NCBI RefSeq assembly: GCF_900188275.1
Contig: NZ_FZNY01000010.1
Coordinates: 1 to 64,000, forward strand
Direction of reading: 5' to 3'
Origin: Dokdonia pacifica
GTDB taxonomy: Bacteria; Bacteroidota; Bacteroidia; Flavobacteriales; Flavobacteriaceae
DNA: 64,000 bases
Part shown: in pieces, positions 1 to 7,893 of the stretch
How positions within the stretch are numbered: the stretch's first letter is position 1
How the letters are laid out: each line of letters opens with the position of its first letter
Notes under the pieces: model-generated
Seen by the model: only the letters and a program-made list of their open reading frames with translations
Databases searched by the model: none
What the model was told of the DNA's origin: nothing
Made by a program: the position numbers and the translations under genes

Positions 1-171
1 AGTGGACTTGCAGGTTTTCAAGTATCAGACAGTATGCTTATAGGTTTAGCCTATGATCGTGAGACAACAGATTTAGGAGATACCACATTTAATGACGGAA
101 GTTTTGAAATATTCTTACGTTTTGAACTATTTAACGAATATGATAGGTTATTAACACCTAGATTCTTCTAA
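1..171 (+). CDS. PorP/SprF family T9SS membrane protein, C-terminal end (partial)
   Basis: The window opens inside this gene; frame 1 is open to a TAA at 169-171. The last 56 residues include SMLIGLAYD, DGSFEIFLRF and an end at LTPRFF, which fits the closing beta-strands of the PorP/SprF outer-membrane family of the type IX secretion and gliding system. A gene for an OmpA/PD40 protein starts 13 bp downstream; this PorP/SprF then OmpA order is common in Flavobacteriia, often behind a very large secreted adhesin. That context supports the call more than the short fragment alone. Confidence 0.75.
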   Translation, partial: SGLAGFQVSDSMLIGLAYDRETTDLGDTTFNDGSFEIFLRFELFNEYDRLLTPRFF

Positions 172-184
172 TATATTAGAACCC

Positions 185-2143
185 ATGAAAAAATACTTTA
201 TTCTCTTATTTATTTTATCTACCCCTGTCATTACAACAGCTCAAGAAAGTAAAATTTCTAAAGGAAATAAAGGCTTTGATAATTATGATTATGTCAATGC
301 TCAAGACATATATCAAAAAGTTGCAGATAAAGGATACGAATCTGCCGACTTGTATAAGAGATTAGGTGATAGTTATTACTTAAATGCGTCCTATGAAAAA
401 GCACAAGTATGGTATGAAAAATTAATTAATACGTATGCTGATGATGTAGAAGCAGAAACATACTTTAGATATGCTATTTCACTTAAAGGAACAAAAAATT
501 ATAAACGTTCTGATGAGATTATGACTCGTTTTAAAGAGTTAAAAGAAAGTGATAAAAGAGCACAACTTTTTAATGATGATCCAGACTATTTAAGAACTAT
601 TGATAGATATAAGGACACTTATAAGGTAACCGAAACATCTATAAATTCTGGATATTCTGATTTTGGAACAGCATTATATAATGATAAGCTTATCTTTTCT
701 TCTGCAAAAGATACTGGCTTTTTTGTCAAAAGAATTCATGCATGGAATGGACAACCTTTCCTAGATCTTTATGAAGTGCCTTTAGAAATGGTTTCTAATG
801 AAGAAGCTACGTATAGAGATGCAAAGAAATTTAATAAAAGTGTAAATAGTCCTTATCACGAAAGCACACCTACATTTACTAAAGATGGGAATACTATCTA
901 TTTTACTAGGAATAATTATAATAATGGTGTGTACAGAGATGATATTAATGGAACTAACAAACTGAAAATTTATAAAGCTACTAAAGATGATAACGGTAAA
1001 TGGAGGGATATAGAAGAACTCCCTTTCTCTAGTGATAATTATACGATAGCTCATCCAGCACTTAGTCCAGACGAAAAAAGATTATATTTCTCTTCAGATA
1101 TGCCAGGTACTTTCGGCGATGCCGATTTATGGTATGTGACAATTATGGATGACGGTACATATAGTGCTCCAGTAAACTTAGGAAATGATATTAATACAGA
1201 AGGGAGAGAATCTTACCCGTTTATTAGTGATGAAAACAATCTGTATTTTGCTTCAAACGGACACCTTGGTTTAGGAGGATTAGATATATTTAGAGCAACC
1301 GTTGGAAATAATGGAGAAGTTTCTGAAATCATAAATCTTGGTGAACCAGTAAATACAACAAGTGATGATTTCTCTTTTATAATTAATACAGCGTCAAATG
1401 TTGGTTTTCTATCATCAAATAGAGGTAATGAAGCAGGGAATGATGATATCTATATGTTAGAGCGTATAAAAACACCTCCGCCACCATGTATTATTACACT
1501 TAAAGGTCTTGTAACTGATAAAGATACAGGAGAAAAGATAGATAATGCTACCGTGACATTGTACGATACAAATAAGAATGTATTTGGAACAGATGTTACT
1601 GATGCTAGTGCAACTTTCTCTTTTGATCCTAGTTGTGATAAGGAAATGCTAGTAAGAGCAGAAAAAGAAGGATATATTCCAGACGAAAAAATAATTACAA
1701 TTCCTGCTACTTCAGCAGAATTAGAAGCTTTATTGCAATTAGAAAAGAAAGACAAGCCGTTAGAACCTGGGAAGGATCTGTCAGATATATTGAACTTAAA
1801 TCCAATATATTTTGATTTTGATCGATTTAATATTCGACCAGACGCTGCCGAAGAGTTAGCAAAAGTATTAGTAGTTATGGAAGAAAATCCAACTATTCGT
1901 ATAGATGTAAGATCACATACAGATAGTAGAGGTAATGATTCTTATAACCAACGATTATCACAAAACAGAAATGATGCTACCATACAATGGCTTGTAGATA
2001 AAGGAATTAACAGATCACGTTTAACAGGAAGAGGATATGGAGAATCAAGTCCTGTAAATGAATGTACAAATAATGTTGCGTGTAGTGAAGCCGCACATCA
2101 AGATAATAGGCGTAGTGAATTTATTATATTGGGGGATAGATAA
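185..2143 (+). CDS. OmpA family protein with TPR and PD40 repeats
   Basis: A 652-residue exported envelope protein. Seen: signal peptide (about 1-19, ending TTAQE); TPR-like helices (about 25-115); PD40/WD40-like beta-propeller segments (about 150-430, e.g. ALSPDEKRLYFSSD); a carboxypeptidase-regulatory-like fold (about 437-515, GLVTDKDTGEKIDNATVTL); and a C-terminal OmpA peptidoglycan-binding domain (about 535-650, YFDFDRFNIRPDA ... HTDSRGNDSYNQRLSQNR). This is the architecture of the PorE-like proteins that anchor T9SS or gliding parts to peptidoglycan. It is probably co-transcribed with the upstream PorP/SprF gene. Whether it serves T9SS itself or one particular PorP/SprF adhesin unit cannot be decided here. 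Confidence 0.88.
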   Translation: MKKYFILLFILSTPVITTAQESKISKGNKGFDNYDYVNAQDIYQKVADKGYESADLYKRLGDSYYLNASYEKAQVWYEKLINTYADDVEAETYFRYAISLKGTKNYKRSDEIMTRFKELKESDKRAQLFNDDPDYLRTIDRYKDTYKVTETSINSGYSDFGTALYNDKLIFSSAKDTGFFVKRIHAWNGQPFLDLYEVPLEMVSNEEATYRDAKKFNKSVNSPYHESTPTFTKDGNTIYFTRNNYNNGVYRDDINGTNKLKIYKATKDDNGKWRDIEELPFSSDNYTIAHPALSPDEKRLYFSSDMPGTFGDADLWYVTIMDDGTYSAPVNLGNDINTEGRESYPFISDENNLYFASNGHLGLGGLDIFRATVGNNGEVSEIINLGEPVNTTSDDFSFIINTASNVGFLSSNRGNEAGNDDIYMLERIKTPPPPCIITLKGLVTDKDTGEKIDNATVTLYDTNKNVFGTDVTDASATFSFDPSCDKEMLVRAEKEGYIPDEKIITIPATSAELEALLQLEKKDKPLEPGKDLSDILNLNPIYFDFDRFNIRPDAAEELAKVLVVMEENPTIRIDVRSHTDSRGNDSYNQRLSQNRNDATIQWLVDKGINRSRLTGRGYGESSPVNECTNNVACSEAAHQDNRRSEFIILGDR

Positions 2144-2164
2144 AGCTTATTCATGCCTATTTTT

Positions 2165-2194
2165 AAAAGCGCTCTTAATAAGAGCGCTTTTTTT
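2165..2194 (+). terminator. Rho-independent terminator after the OmpA/PD40 gene
   Basis: AAAAGCGCTCTT, a short AAT loop, then AAGAGCGCTTTT with a T run. It closes the PorP/SprF-OmpA unit and separates it from idi. Confidence 0.85.
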
Positions 2195-2232
2195 ATATAA
2201 TAAATTCTCTATTTTGTACTTTTACAGAGTAT

Positions 2233-2751
2233 ATGAAAGAAGAACTCGTCATCCTGGTAGATGAACAGGATAATCAAATAGGCTTAATGCCAAAAATGGA
2301 AGCACATGAAAAAGCAATACTACATCGCGCTTTTTCAGTTTTTATATTTAATGATAAAAACGAACTCATGCTTCAACAAAGAGCTTTACATAAATATCAC
2401 TCTCCTGGTTTATGGACTAACACCTGTTGTAGTCATCAACGAGATGGAGAAGATAACATCGCTGCAGGTACTCGAAGATTACAAGAAGAAATGGGATTTG
2501 TTGTACCCTTAAAGGAAACAACATCTTTTATTTATAAAGCTCCTTTTGACAATGGCCTTACCGAACATGAACTAGATCATATTTTAATTGGATCTTATAA
2601 TGGTGAACCCGCTATTAATGAAGATGAAGTTGCCTCTTGGAAATGGATGCCATTAGAACAAGTTAAGGATGATATTCAAGAACATCCAGAACAATATACA
2701 GCTTGGTTCAAAATTATTTTTGAACGATTTTATTCCCATTTAGAATCATGA
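2233..2751 (+). CDS. idi: Isopentenyl-diphosphate delta-isomerase, type I
   Basis: Interconverts isopentenyl and dimethylallyl diphosphate for isoprenoid synthesis (cytoplasm). The 172-residue protein has the type I Idi/Nudix features: HRAFSVFIF near residue 31, the catalytic NTCCSH block at 63-68, the Nudix-like helix RRLQEEMGF and the acidic segment TEHELDHIL. The family usually has SHP after the cysteine; here it reads SHQ. The stop overlaps the next gene by 4 bp (ATGA), implying translational coupling. Confidence 0.93.
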   Translation: MKEELVILVDEQDNQIGLMPKMEAHEKAILHRAFSVFIFNDKNELMLQQRALHKYHSPGLWTNTCCSHQRDGEDNIAAGTRRLQEEMGFVVPLKETTSFIYKAPFDNGLTEHELDHILIGSYNGEPAINEDEVASWKWMPLEQVKDDIQEHPEQYTAWFKIIFERFYSHLES

Positions 2752-3158
2752 GAATAACTGTAAATAGACGTGCACATTTCAACGCAGCCCATAGATTATA
2801 TCGCAAAGAATGGGATGAAGAAACCAATAAGAGTATTTTTGGTAAATGCAGTAACCCTCATTACCATGGCCATAATTATGATCTTATTGTAGGAATTACT
2901 GGAGAAATTGATCCAGAAACGGGCTATTTAATAGACTTGAAGATTGTCAAAGACCTCATCAAATCTGAAGTAGAAGACGCTTTTGATCATAAAAATTTAA
3001 ACTTAGAAGTTCCTGAGTTTAAAAACTTAAATCCAACTGCCGAGAATATAGCGGTTGTGATCTACAATAAAATGAAACCAATGTTAGATCCTAAGTTTGA
3101 TCTTACTATTACACTGTATGAAACCCCTCGTAACTTTGTAATATACAAAGGGGAATGA
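2748..3158 (+). CDS. queD: 6-pyruvoyl-tetrahydropterin synthase / QueD family protein
   Basis: A 136-residue T-fold enzyme acting on dihydroneopterin triphosphate. Zinc ligands of the family are visible: H15 (AAHR), H40 and H42 (YHGHNY), with the catalytic-type cysteine C34 in GKCSNPH. Family members make either 6-carboxytetrahydropterin (QueD, queuosine route) or 6-pyruvoyltetrahydropterin; I cannot separate these from sequence alone, so the symbol is tentative. It overlaps idi by 4 bp. Confidence 0.82.
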   Translation: MRITVNRRAHFNAAHRLYRKEWDEETNKSIFGKCSNPHYHGHNYDLIVGITGEIDPETGYLIDLKIVKDLIKSEVEDAFDHKNLNLEVPEFKNLNPTAENIAVVIYNKMKPMLDPKFDLTITLYETPRNFVIYKGE

Positions 3159-3322
3159 TTAGAAATTAAATGATCGGTGATGATTAATAAATGATGTGGT
3201 ATTTGTTTTTATACATTTAAAAGTATAGATAATCAGCATGTTAACTTACAAGTGTATGTTGGAAAATACCTGATAGTTGTTTATTTTTAACCAAATACTC
3301 CAAATCACTAAACAACAATTTA

Positions 3323-4297
3323 ATGAATGTAACAGATTGGTACCCAATTCAATTTAAACCCATATTAAAAGAAAAAATATGGGGAGGTCAGCAACTTAAG
3401 ACTTTTTTATCTAAAACTGATCAAGATTTGCCTTTCGGCGAAAGCTGGGAAATCGCAGATCTTTCCAATGGACAAAGTATAATCACAAATGGAGCACTTG
3501 AAGGTAAAACATTAGGTGAGGTGATGTCCGCTTTCGCGAAAGCGGTTTTAGGAGCCTCAGTAGTAGAGCGATTTGGAGAAAAATTTCCGTTACTTATCAA
3601 GTATATAGATGCCGCAGACGACTTATCTGTACAGTTACACCCTGACGATATACTTGCTGAACAACTTCATAATGGAAAAGGGAAAACAGAAATGTGGTAT
3701 ATCCTTAAAGCAGAACCCGGAGCACAGCTTATTATTGGCTTTGATGGAGAAATGACACCAGAAAAATTTGATGCATCTGTTGCTAACGGAACTGTAAATG
3801 ACAACCTTCAATACCTAGATGTAAAAGCGGGTGATTCTTTTTTTATAAGCGCAGGTTTGATACATGCGATAGGGAAGGGGATTGTGCTTGCAGAAATCCA
3901 ACAAACATCAGATATCACGTATCGTGTATTTGATTATAACCGAAAACAACCAGATGGTTCTTTGCGTGATTTACATATAGATCATGCCCGTAAGGCATTA
4001 AACTATACAAATCCTGATGACTATATCTTAGAACACAATCCTACTACCATAGGAGCACAAGTTTTAAAACACTGCCCATTTTTTAAAACCGATATTACTT
4101 TATTAGATCATACGCCATATACAATAGACCGTACAGATAGTTTTACGGTACTTATGATGGTAGCTGGTGAAATGGTGTGTACACATCAAGGAGAAGCATA
4201 TCATTTAAGCTTAGGAGAGACCTTATTAATTCCAGCAGATTGTACATCTGTTAGTATAGAAGGTGTTGATGCTAAATTTCTTGAAGTTTATCTGTAA
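3323..4297 (+). CDS. manA: Mannose-6-phosphate isomerase, class I
   Basis: Zinc-dependent interconversion of mannose-6-phosphate and fructose-6-phosphate, feeding GDP-mannose or mannose use. The 324-residue short form starts FKPILKEKIWGG, carries the metal-site motif QLHPDD at 104-109, and has the cupin pattern FISAGLIHAIGKGIVLAEIQQTSD. The genomic palindrome GCTTTCGCGAAAGC lies in frame at 3530-3543 and encodes AFAKA at residues 70-74, in the segment before the metal site. Confidence 0.92.
   Translation: MNVTDWYPIQFKPILKEKIWGGQQLKTFLSKTDQDLPFGESWEIADLSNGQSIITNGALEGKTLGEVMSAFAKAVLGASVVERFGEKFPLLIKYIDAADDLSVQLHPDDILAEQLHNGKGKTEMWYILKAEPGAQLIIGFDGEMTPEKFDASVANGTVNDNLQYLDVKAGDSFFISAGLIHAIGKGIVLAEIQQTSDITYRVFDYNRKQPDGSLRDLHIDHARKALNYTNPDDYILEHNPTTIGAQVLKHCPFFKTDITLLDHTPYTIDRTDSFTVLMMVAGEMVCTHQGEAYHLSLGETLLIPADCTSVSIEGVDAKFLEVYL
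3530..3543. repeat. Palindrome GCTTTCGCGAAAGC, inside manA
   Basis: Exact 14-bp copy, extended to an 18-bp palindrome (CCG...CGG) at 3528-3545. Read in manA as AFAKA. Confidence 0.9.
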
Positions 4298-4314
4298 AAC
4301 GCTTTAAATTATCT

Positions 4315-4322
4315 TAATTTTG
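4315..4322 (+). promoter_or_regulatory. Candidate -7 element upstream of the small conserved protein
   Basis: TAATTTTG fits the Bacteroidota -7 consensus TAnnTTTG and lies 17 bp before the ATG at 4339. The -33 region (TCTG at 4291-4294) is weak. Confidence 0.45.
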
Positions 4323-4338
4323 CACCAAATAATAGATT

Positions 4339-4605
4339 ATGGCAAATATTAGAGATTTAAAGAAAGATATCAATTTTGTATTAGGCGATATCATTGATGC
4401 TGTTTACGTTTGGGAAGCACTTAATCCAGAAGGAGATGCAGCAAAAGGCGAAGCAGTAATTGATGATGCTATAGCGACATTTGACACGCTTATAGAAAAA
4501 GTAAATGATAGAAAAGTAGAAAATAGAAAAAAACATTTAGGAGCGGTTCGTGCTGAGCTTGAAGAGAAAGCAACAGGTCTTGTAGATCGCATCAATAATT
4601 TGTAA
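4339..4605 (+). CDS. Small conserved Flavobacteriia protein of unknown function
   Basis: An 88-residue, mostly helical, acidic soluble protein (starts MANIRDLKKDINFVLGD, ends LVDRINNL), with no signal peptide or membrane segment. I recognise the type as a conserved hypothetical of Flavobacteriaceae but know no function. It stands between manA and tRNA-Thr with its own plausible promoter. Confidence 0.75.
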   Translation: MANIRDLKKDINFVLGDIIDAVYVWEALNPEGDAAKGEAVIDDAIATFDTLIEKVNDRKVENRKKHLGAVRAELEEKATGLVDRINNL

Positions 4606-4623
4606 ATTTTTTTTTAAAAAGTT

Positions 4624-4654
4624 GTTGCAAATATGAGATTCTATTTTATATTTG
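4624..4654 (+). promoter_or_regulatory. Promoter of tRNA-Thr
   Basis: TTG (4625-4627), 19-bp spacer, TATATTTG (4647-4654): a full match to the Bacteroidota vegetative promoter pattern, ending 10 bp before the tRNA. Confidence 0.75.
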
Positions 4655-4664
4655 CAGCCGCAAT

Positions 4665-4738
4665 GCCGATGTAGCTCAGCTGGCTAGAGCAGCTGATTTG
4701 TAATCAGCAGGTCGTGGGTTCGAGTCCCTCCATCGGCT
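4665..4738 (+). tRNA. tRNA-Thr (anticodon TGT)
   Basis: 74 nt. Acceptor GCCGATG pairs with CATCGGC; D-arm GCTCAGCTGGCTAGAGC; anticodon stem GCTGA/TCAGC around loop TTTGTAA, giving TGT; T-arm with GGTTCGAGTCC. CCA is not encoded. The 3' part and the following terminator are repeated at 4845-4899. Confidence 0.95.
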
Positions 4739-4742
4739 CTTC

Positions 4743-4772
4743 AAAAGCTTCTCAGAAATGAGAGGCTTTTTT
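4743..4772 (+). terminator. Terminator of tRNA-Thr
   Basis: AAAAGCTTCTCA, GAAA loop, TGAGAGGCTTTTTT. The stem carries one mismatch that is restored in the duplicated copy at 4866-4895. Confidence 0.85.
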
Positions 4773-4818
4773 GTTTTTAAAATGGTGCATTATTTTCAAA
4801 TAAAATAAGAGGGACGAG

Positions 4819-4843
4819 AAGTTTATCCTGAGCGTAGTCGAAG
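4819..4843. repeat. Short dispersed repeat (TGAGCGTAGTCGAAG type)
   Basis: A 25-bp segment with core CCTGAGCGTAGTCGAAG, 23 of 25 bases identical to 54756-54780. From memory it resembles a short motif scattered in many bacterial genomes. It sits between the two copies of the tRNA-Thr 3' end. Confidence 0.6.
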
Positions 4844-4844
4844 G

Positions 4845-4899
4845 GAGTCCCTCCATCGGCTCTTTAAAAGCTTCTCAGAAATGAGAAGCTTTTTTGTTT
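4845..4899 (+). repeat. Duplicated tRNA-Thr 3' end plus terminator
   Basis: Matches 4722-4776 at 53 of 55 positions: the tRNA 3' end from GAGTCCC through CATCGGC, then the terminator. Direct repeats of a tRNA 3' end are typical attachment-site scars, but no integrase gene or cargo lies between the copies. A local duplication is equally possible. Confidence 0.85.
4866..4895 (+). terminator. Second copy of the tRNA-Thr terminator
   Basis: AAAAGCTTCTCA, GAAA, TGAGAAGCTTTTTT; a perfect stem. Confidence 0.75.
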
Positions 4900-5434
4900 C
4901 CTAGATGTCTCAATACGACCTATATGTGGGTGATCTTGTTTTAAAAAGTGTAGCTTACAGCACACTTTTTAAAACAAGATCGTTCCTACTTAATTTCCAT
5001 GGTTTTTCTTGTAGATATTCTTGTTGTTTAGATAGTCTTTATAGAGACATATAGAACATTTTTTGGAATAGAATTGCTTACTACGATTATCATTGGCTTT
5101 TCCTATAGGTATTTTGTTGTTTGGATCATCTTTAAAAGCACAGATAACACTTTTCAAAAACAAGATCGTTACTCGTATTTTCATGAGCTTTCATATATAC
5201 ATGTAAATTGACTCGGTAATGCTTTCTACAATATACTTTTTAGAAGAAGATCATTATCTACAAGCCGATATAGATTTTACTATACATCTATATGTTTTTA
5301 AGAAAGATTCCGAAAGATCCAAATAGTTTGCAAGTAGTAATTATTAAATAATGCTAATTACTTTCAATAAAGTAATTCTCAAAAGTCATTTTTTTTTCAT
5401 TAATTAGCAATTCTTAAAAAATAGTTAATAATTC
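4900..5434. other. Gene-poor region with degenerate repeats
   Basis: I find no convincing gene here. Besides the inverted repeat at 4932-4981 there are imperfect direct repeats about 94 bp apart (TTGTTGTTTAGATAGTC near 5022 and TTGTTGTTTGGATCATC near 5115). On the minus strand these give a 64-codon open frame (4990-5184) with two similar blocks, ICLYKDYLNNK and ICAFKDDPNNK. It looks like the decayed remains of a repetitive coding sequence. The last 100 bp are AT-rich and probably hold the promoter of the gene at 5435. Confidence 0.45.
4932..4981. repeat. Perfect 20-bp inverted repeat with 10-nt loop
   Basis: GATCTTGTTTTAAAAAGTGT (4932-4951) and its exact complement (4962-4981) around AGCTTACAGC. 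A degenerate copy of the right arm appears at 5147-5168. There is no T run, so this is not a standard terminator. Confidence 0.85.
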
Positions 5435-6061
5435 ATGAAAAAAATAATCGTTGCTTTAGCGTTCTTAGGATGTATTACAATCAATGCACAGCAAAAAGCA
5501 GTTACAGAATTAGGAGAAGAAGTATTATTGTATCAAAATGGTACTTGGAAGTATGCTAATGTAGAAGATGAGATTGCAAAAGATACTCCTGTAAATCCTG
5601 ATCCTTTTGTAAAAGATGAAGACGCAACATTTTTACTAAAAAGTAAAGTAACCAATGTTGGTGTCTGGCTTGATCCAACAGAATGGAGCTTTCAAAAATC
5701 AAAAGATAACCCTGAAGCTGAGTATGAACTTCAACTTAAAGGGGAAGATTTATATGGAATGATTATCACAGAAAAACTAGAAATTCCGATAGAAAATCTG
5801 AAAGAAATTGCATTAGAAAATGGTAGAGATGCAGCACCAGATCTAGAAGTAATACAAGAAGAGTACAGAACTGTAAATGATCAGAAAGTATTATTTTTAC
5901 AACTCAACGGGACCCTTCAAGGTATTAAATTTACATACTACGGATATTATTATTCTAGTCCAACAGGTACTGTACAATTTATCACGTATACTTCGCAAGG
6001 ACTTTTAAAATCCTATATAGAAGATTGTGAAAAAATATTAAATGGATTTGTGAGATTATAA
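5435..6061 (+). CDS. Secreted protein of unknown function
   Basis: 208 residues with a signal peptide (MKKIIVALAFLGCITINAQ, about 1-19). The start of the mature part, VTELGEEVLLYQNGTWKY, resembles the short 'attribute plus value' motif of DUF3157-like proteins. The rest is a soluble alpha/beta domain with GTVQFITYTSQG and a terminal helix. No catalytic motif is evident. It is probably periplasmic and monocistronic, ending at a bidirectional terminator. Confidence 0.75.
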   Translation: MKKIIVALAFLGCITINAQQKAVTELGEEVLLYQNGTWKYANVEDEIAKDTPVNPDPFVKDEDATFLLKSKVTNVGVWLDPTEWSFQKSKDNPEAEYELQLKGEDLYGMIITEKLEIPIENLKEIALENGRDAAPDLEVIQEEYRTVNDQKVLFLQLNGTLQGIKFTYYGYYYSSPTGTVQFITYTSQGLLKSYIEDCEKILNGFVRL

Positions 6062-6107
6062 CAATTACATTTTATAAAGGTAAATAACCAACCTAACCAA
6101 CTAGGTG

Positions 6108-6139
6108 ATTCCCCATCTTAATATAGCTAGATGGGGAAT
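6108..6139. terminator. Bidirectional terminator between convergent genes
   Basis: ATTCCCCATCT and AGATGGGGAAT pair around a 10-nt loop, followed by a T-rich stretch; it lies between the convergent genes at 5435 and 6154. Confidence 0.75.
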
Positions 6140-6153
6140 TTATATTTTAATAT

Positions 6154-7032
6154 CTAATCTAAGTAAAGCGTAAAATCATCTACATTTATAGATATATAAT
6201 TACACCCTACACTTTGATCTCTGTAGGGTCTTGCAATAATCACATTATCAAAAGCAGTGTTAAATGTAGACAATACGGTTGATCCCGCAGGGATATACGA
6301 TTGGCATAATGTGATTTTAGGTTTCCCAGGATACATTCTCCATCCAGGGCCATCAGAAGTTTGAGTAGTTAGAGGATGTGCTCCAGTAGTATATACTGCT
6401 ATATCTTCAAGATCTCCTCCTATACCAGATTGCATAGGGCTATTAGGAGAAGGACCGTAAGTAAGCCCATTTGGAATGTATAATTCTACACAATTCTCAT
6501 TAGTAATTTGATTGATATAGGATACGGTAAAACTTTCTGCCCACTCAAAGTAAGGTACTGAAGTATTAGGAGCTGTTGGAGGAGGAGGATTATCACTTAT
6601 TAAAGCATTATTTGGAGGGCGTTGTACTCCAAAATTTGGTCTGCAATCTCCTATATAGTATTCTAGAAATTTATTTCGAAAAGCTACTTTAAAATTTGGA
6701 TAATTTGATTGAGCACCTAATAACTCCTTAAGAGGAATCACAGAACCATATATTGCAATGGCATTATCCATATCTGTAATGACTGCGGTATGAGGAGCAA
6801 CTTCATTTGATTCTGCAAGTATTTCTGCTGTTATAAACGCTGCCCATTCCATTTGCAATCTAAATATTTCAATATCATCTTCTATAGTTCTTTGTTGTGA
6901 TTGTGTAGGTATTACAGAGTCTTTAGGAGATGTAATGGTTAGGTTTGTTGATGTAAGATGTGTTTCTAGTGTATCTTCTGTTGTACAGGAAATAACTAGT
7001 AAAATCAATATAAAACCAATATACTTTTTCAT
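6154..7032 (-). CDS. Lipoprotein of unknown function, candidate LytTR target
   Basis: A 292-residue lipoprotein; I take the Met at 7032 (MKKYIGFILILLVISC) as start because it begins the signal peptide directly, although an in-frame ATG lies three codons upstream at 7041. The lipobox ISC is followed by TTEDTLE, acidic residues favouring surface or outer-membrane placement. The middle has a proline-rich run (DNPPPPTAPN). No known domain is recognised. It lies downstream of the LytTR response-regulator gene on the same strand, but in its own unit. The 21-bp-spaced direct repeats at 7127-7157, about 95-125 bp upstream, make it a candidate target of that regulator. Confidence 0.75.
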   Translation of the reverse strand: MKKYIGFILILLVISCTTEDTLETHLTSTNLTITSPKDSVIPTQSQQRTIEDDIEIFRLQMEWAAFITAEILAESNEVAPHTAVITDMDNAIAIYGSVIPLKELLGAQSNYPNFKVAFRNKFLEYYIGDCRPNFGVQRPPNNALISDNPPPPTAPNTSVPYFEWAESFTVSYINQITNENCVELYIPNGLTYGPSPNSPMQSGIGGDLEDIAVYTTGAHPLTTQTSDGPGWRMYPGKPKITLCQSYIPAGSTVLSTFNTAFDNVIIARPYRDQSVGCNYISINVDDFTLYLD

Positions 7033-7126
7033 AATTATCATTTTTTATGTGTTGATGATTAATCACTAATGTATTTTATATTTTCAATGTTATGATTGTT
7101 ATTACGTTTACGAAACCTGTTGTTTA

Positions 7127-7157
7127 GTAAGTGCTATGATTGGTTTCGTAAGCGTTT
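7127..7157 (-). promoter_or_regulatory. Candidate LytTR-type operator (two half sites, 21 bp apart)
   Basis: On the + strand GTAAGTGCTA (7127-7136) and GTAAGCGTTT (7148-7157) start exactly 21 bp apart. An inverted third element, TTACGTTTAC, is at 7102-7111 (contains TACGTTTAC, 8 of 9 to the published LytTR half-site pattern [TA][AC][CA]GTTN[AG][TG]). The 12-mer GTTTCGTAARCG recurs here and at 10288-10299. Position: upstream of the lipoprotein gene, partly in the end of the regulator gene. Confidence 0.55.
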
Positions 7158-7893
7158 ACCCAAATAATGTTTTCAATACCTCATTTTTCTTTCTACTAGA
7201 AATAGGAATTTGAATATTGTTTGTAAGAATAAGAAAACCACTTTTGTCATAGCGTTGTACATGATTTCTATTGACAACATAAGATCGGTGACATCGTATA
7301 AAATGAGATTGATCAAAAACAGCGTCATAAAATTTTAGCGTACGCGCTACCATTATAGTTCCTGATACAGTAAAAAACTTAGTGTAATTCCCATCGGCTG
7401 CACAATAGTAAATATCTTCTTGTTGCAGCACATGCATAGCATCACTTGTAGAGACAACAATTTTTTCAATATATTTTTCAGAATAAAATTGAGATGCAAT
7501 TATCCTAGAATCTGGAAGCGAATTTCGAGAAGTAATAGAAGCAATTGCTTTTTGAATACCTTGAATAAACTCTTCTTCATTAATGGGTTTCATTATATAA
7601 TCTAATGCCCCAATCTTAATGGCTTGAATAGCATGCTTGTCATAACCTGTAATGAAAATTAAGGCAAAATCTTGATTCTCAATTTTTTCTAAGAGCTCAA
7701 ATCCTGTCCCATCTCCTAAATTAATATCTAATAATACGAGATTAGGACGATGGGTAGTTATTTCTTTTATTCCCGAAATCATATTATAACCAATCCCAAC
7801 TATAGAAATAACGTCTTTAAAATACGTTTCTAGTATTTGAGAAATATCTGCCCTAAATAAAGGCTCATCTTCTACTAAAACAACTTTAATCAT
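7156..7893 (-). CDS. LytTR family response regulator
   Basis: A 245-residue regulator starting MIKVVLVEDEPLF at 7893; a longer frame to 7935 exists, but the receiver domain begins at this Met. The receiver has acidic pocket E8/D9, phospho-acceptor D56 (LVLLDINLG), T/G at FITGY and K in YIMKPI. The LytTR DNA-binding domain is at about 140-245 (MHVLQQEDIYYCAADGNYTKFF ... RCHRSYVVNRNHV). Its start lies within the last 8 bp of the upstream kinase gene, so the two are coupled. It is the likely binder of the paired repeats on both sides of this locus. Confidence 0.92.
   Translation of the reverse strand: MIKVVLVEDEPLFRADISQILETYFKDVISIVGIGYNMISGIKEITTHRPNLVLLDINLGDGTGFELLEKIENQDFALIFITGYDKHAIQAIKIGALDYIMKPINEEEFIQGIQKAIASITSRNSLPDSRIIASQFYSEKYIEKIVVSTSDAMHVLQQEDIYYCAADGNYTKFFTVSGTIMVARTLKFYDAVFDQSHFIRCHRSYVVNRNHVQRYDKSGFLILTNNIQIPISSRKKNEVLKTLFG

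Noticed and set aside
782-1054. Antisense open frames within the OmpA gene and in other genes (e.g. 1450-1755, 13403-13750, 53751-54425)
   Set aside because: They mirror the codon pattern of the real genes on the other strand and have no own start signals or recognisable domains.
4722-4899. Active integrative element at tRNA-Thr
   Set aside because: The two copies are only 123 bp apart with no integrase or cargo; treated as a scar or duplication.
4990-5184. 64-codon open frame on the minus strand
   Set aside because: Repetitive, low complexity and without a clear start context; described as a decayed region rather than a gene.
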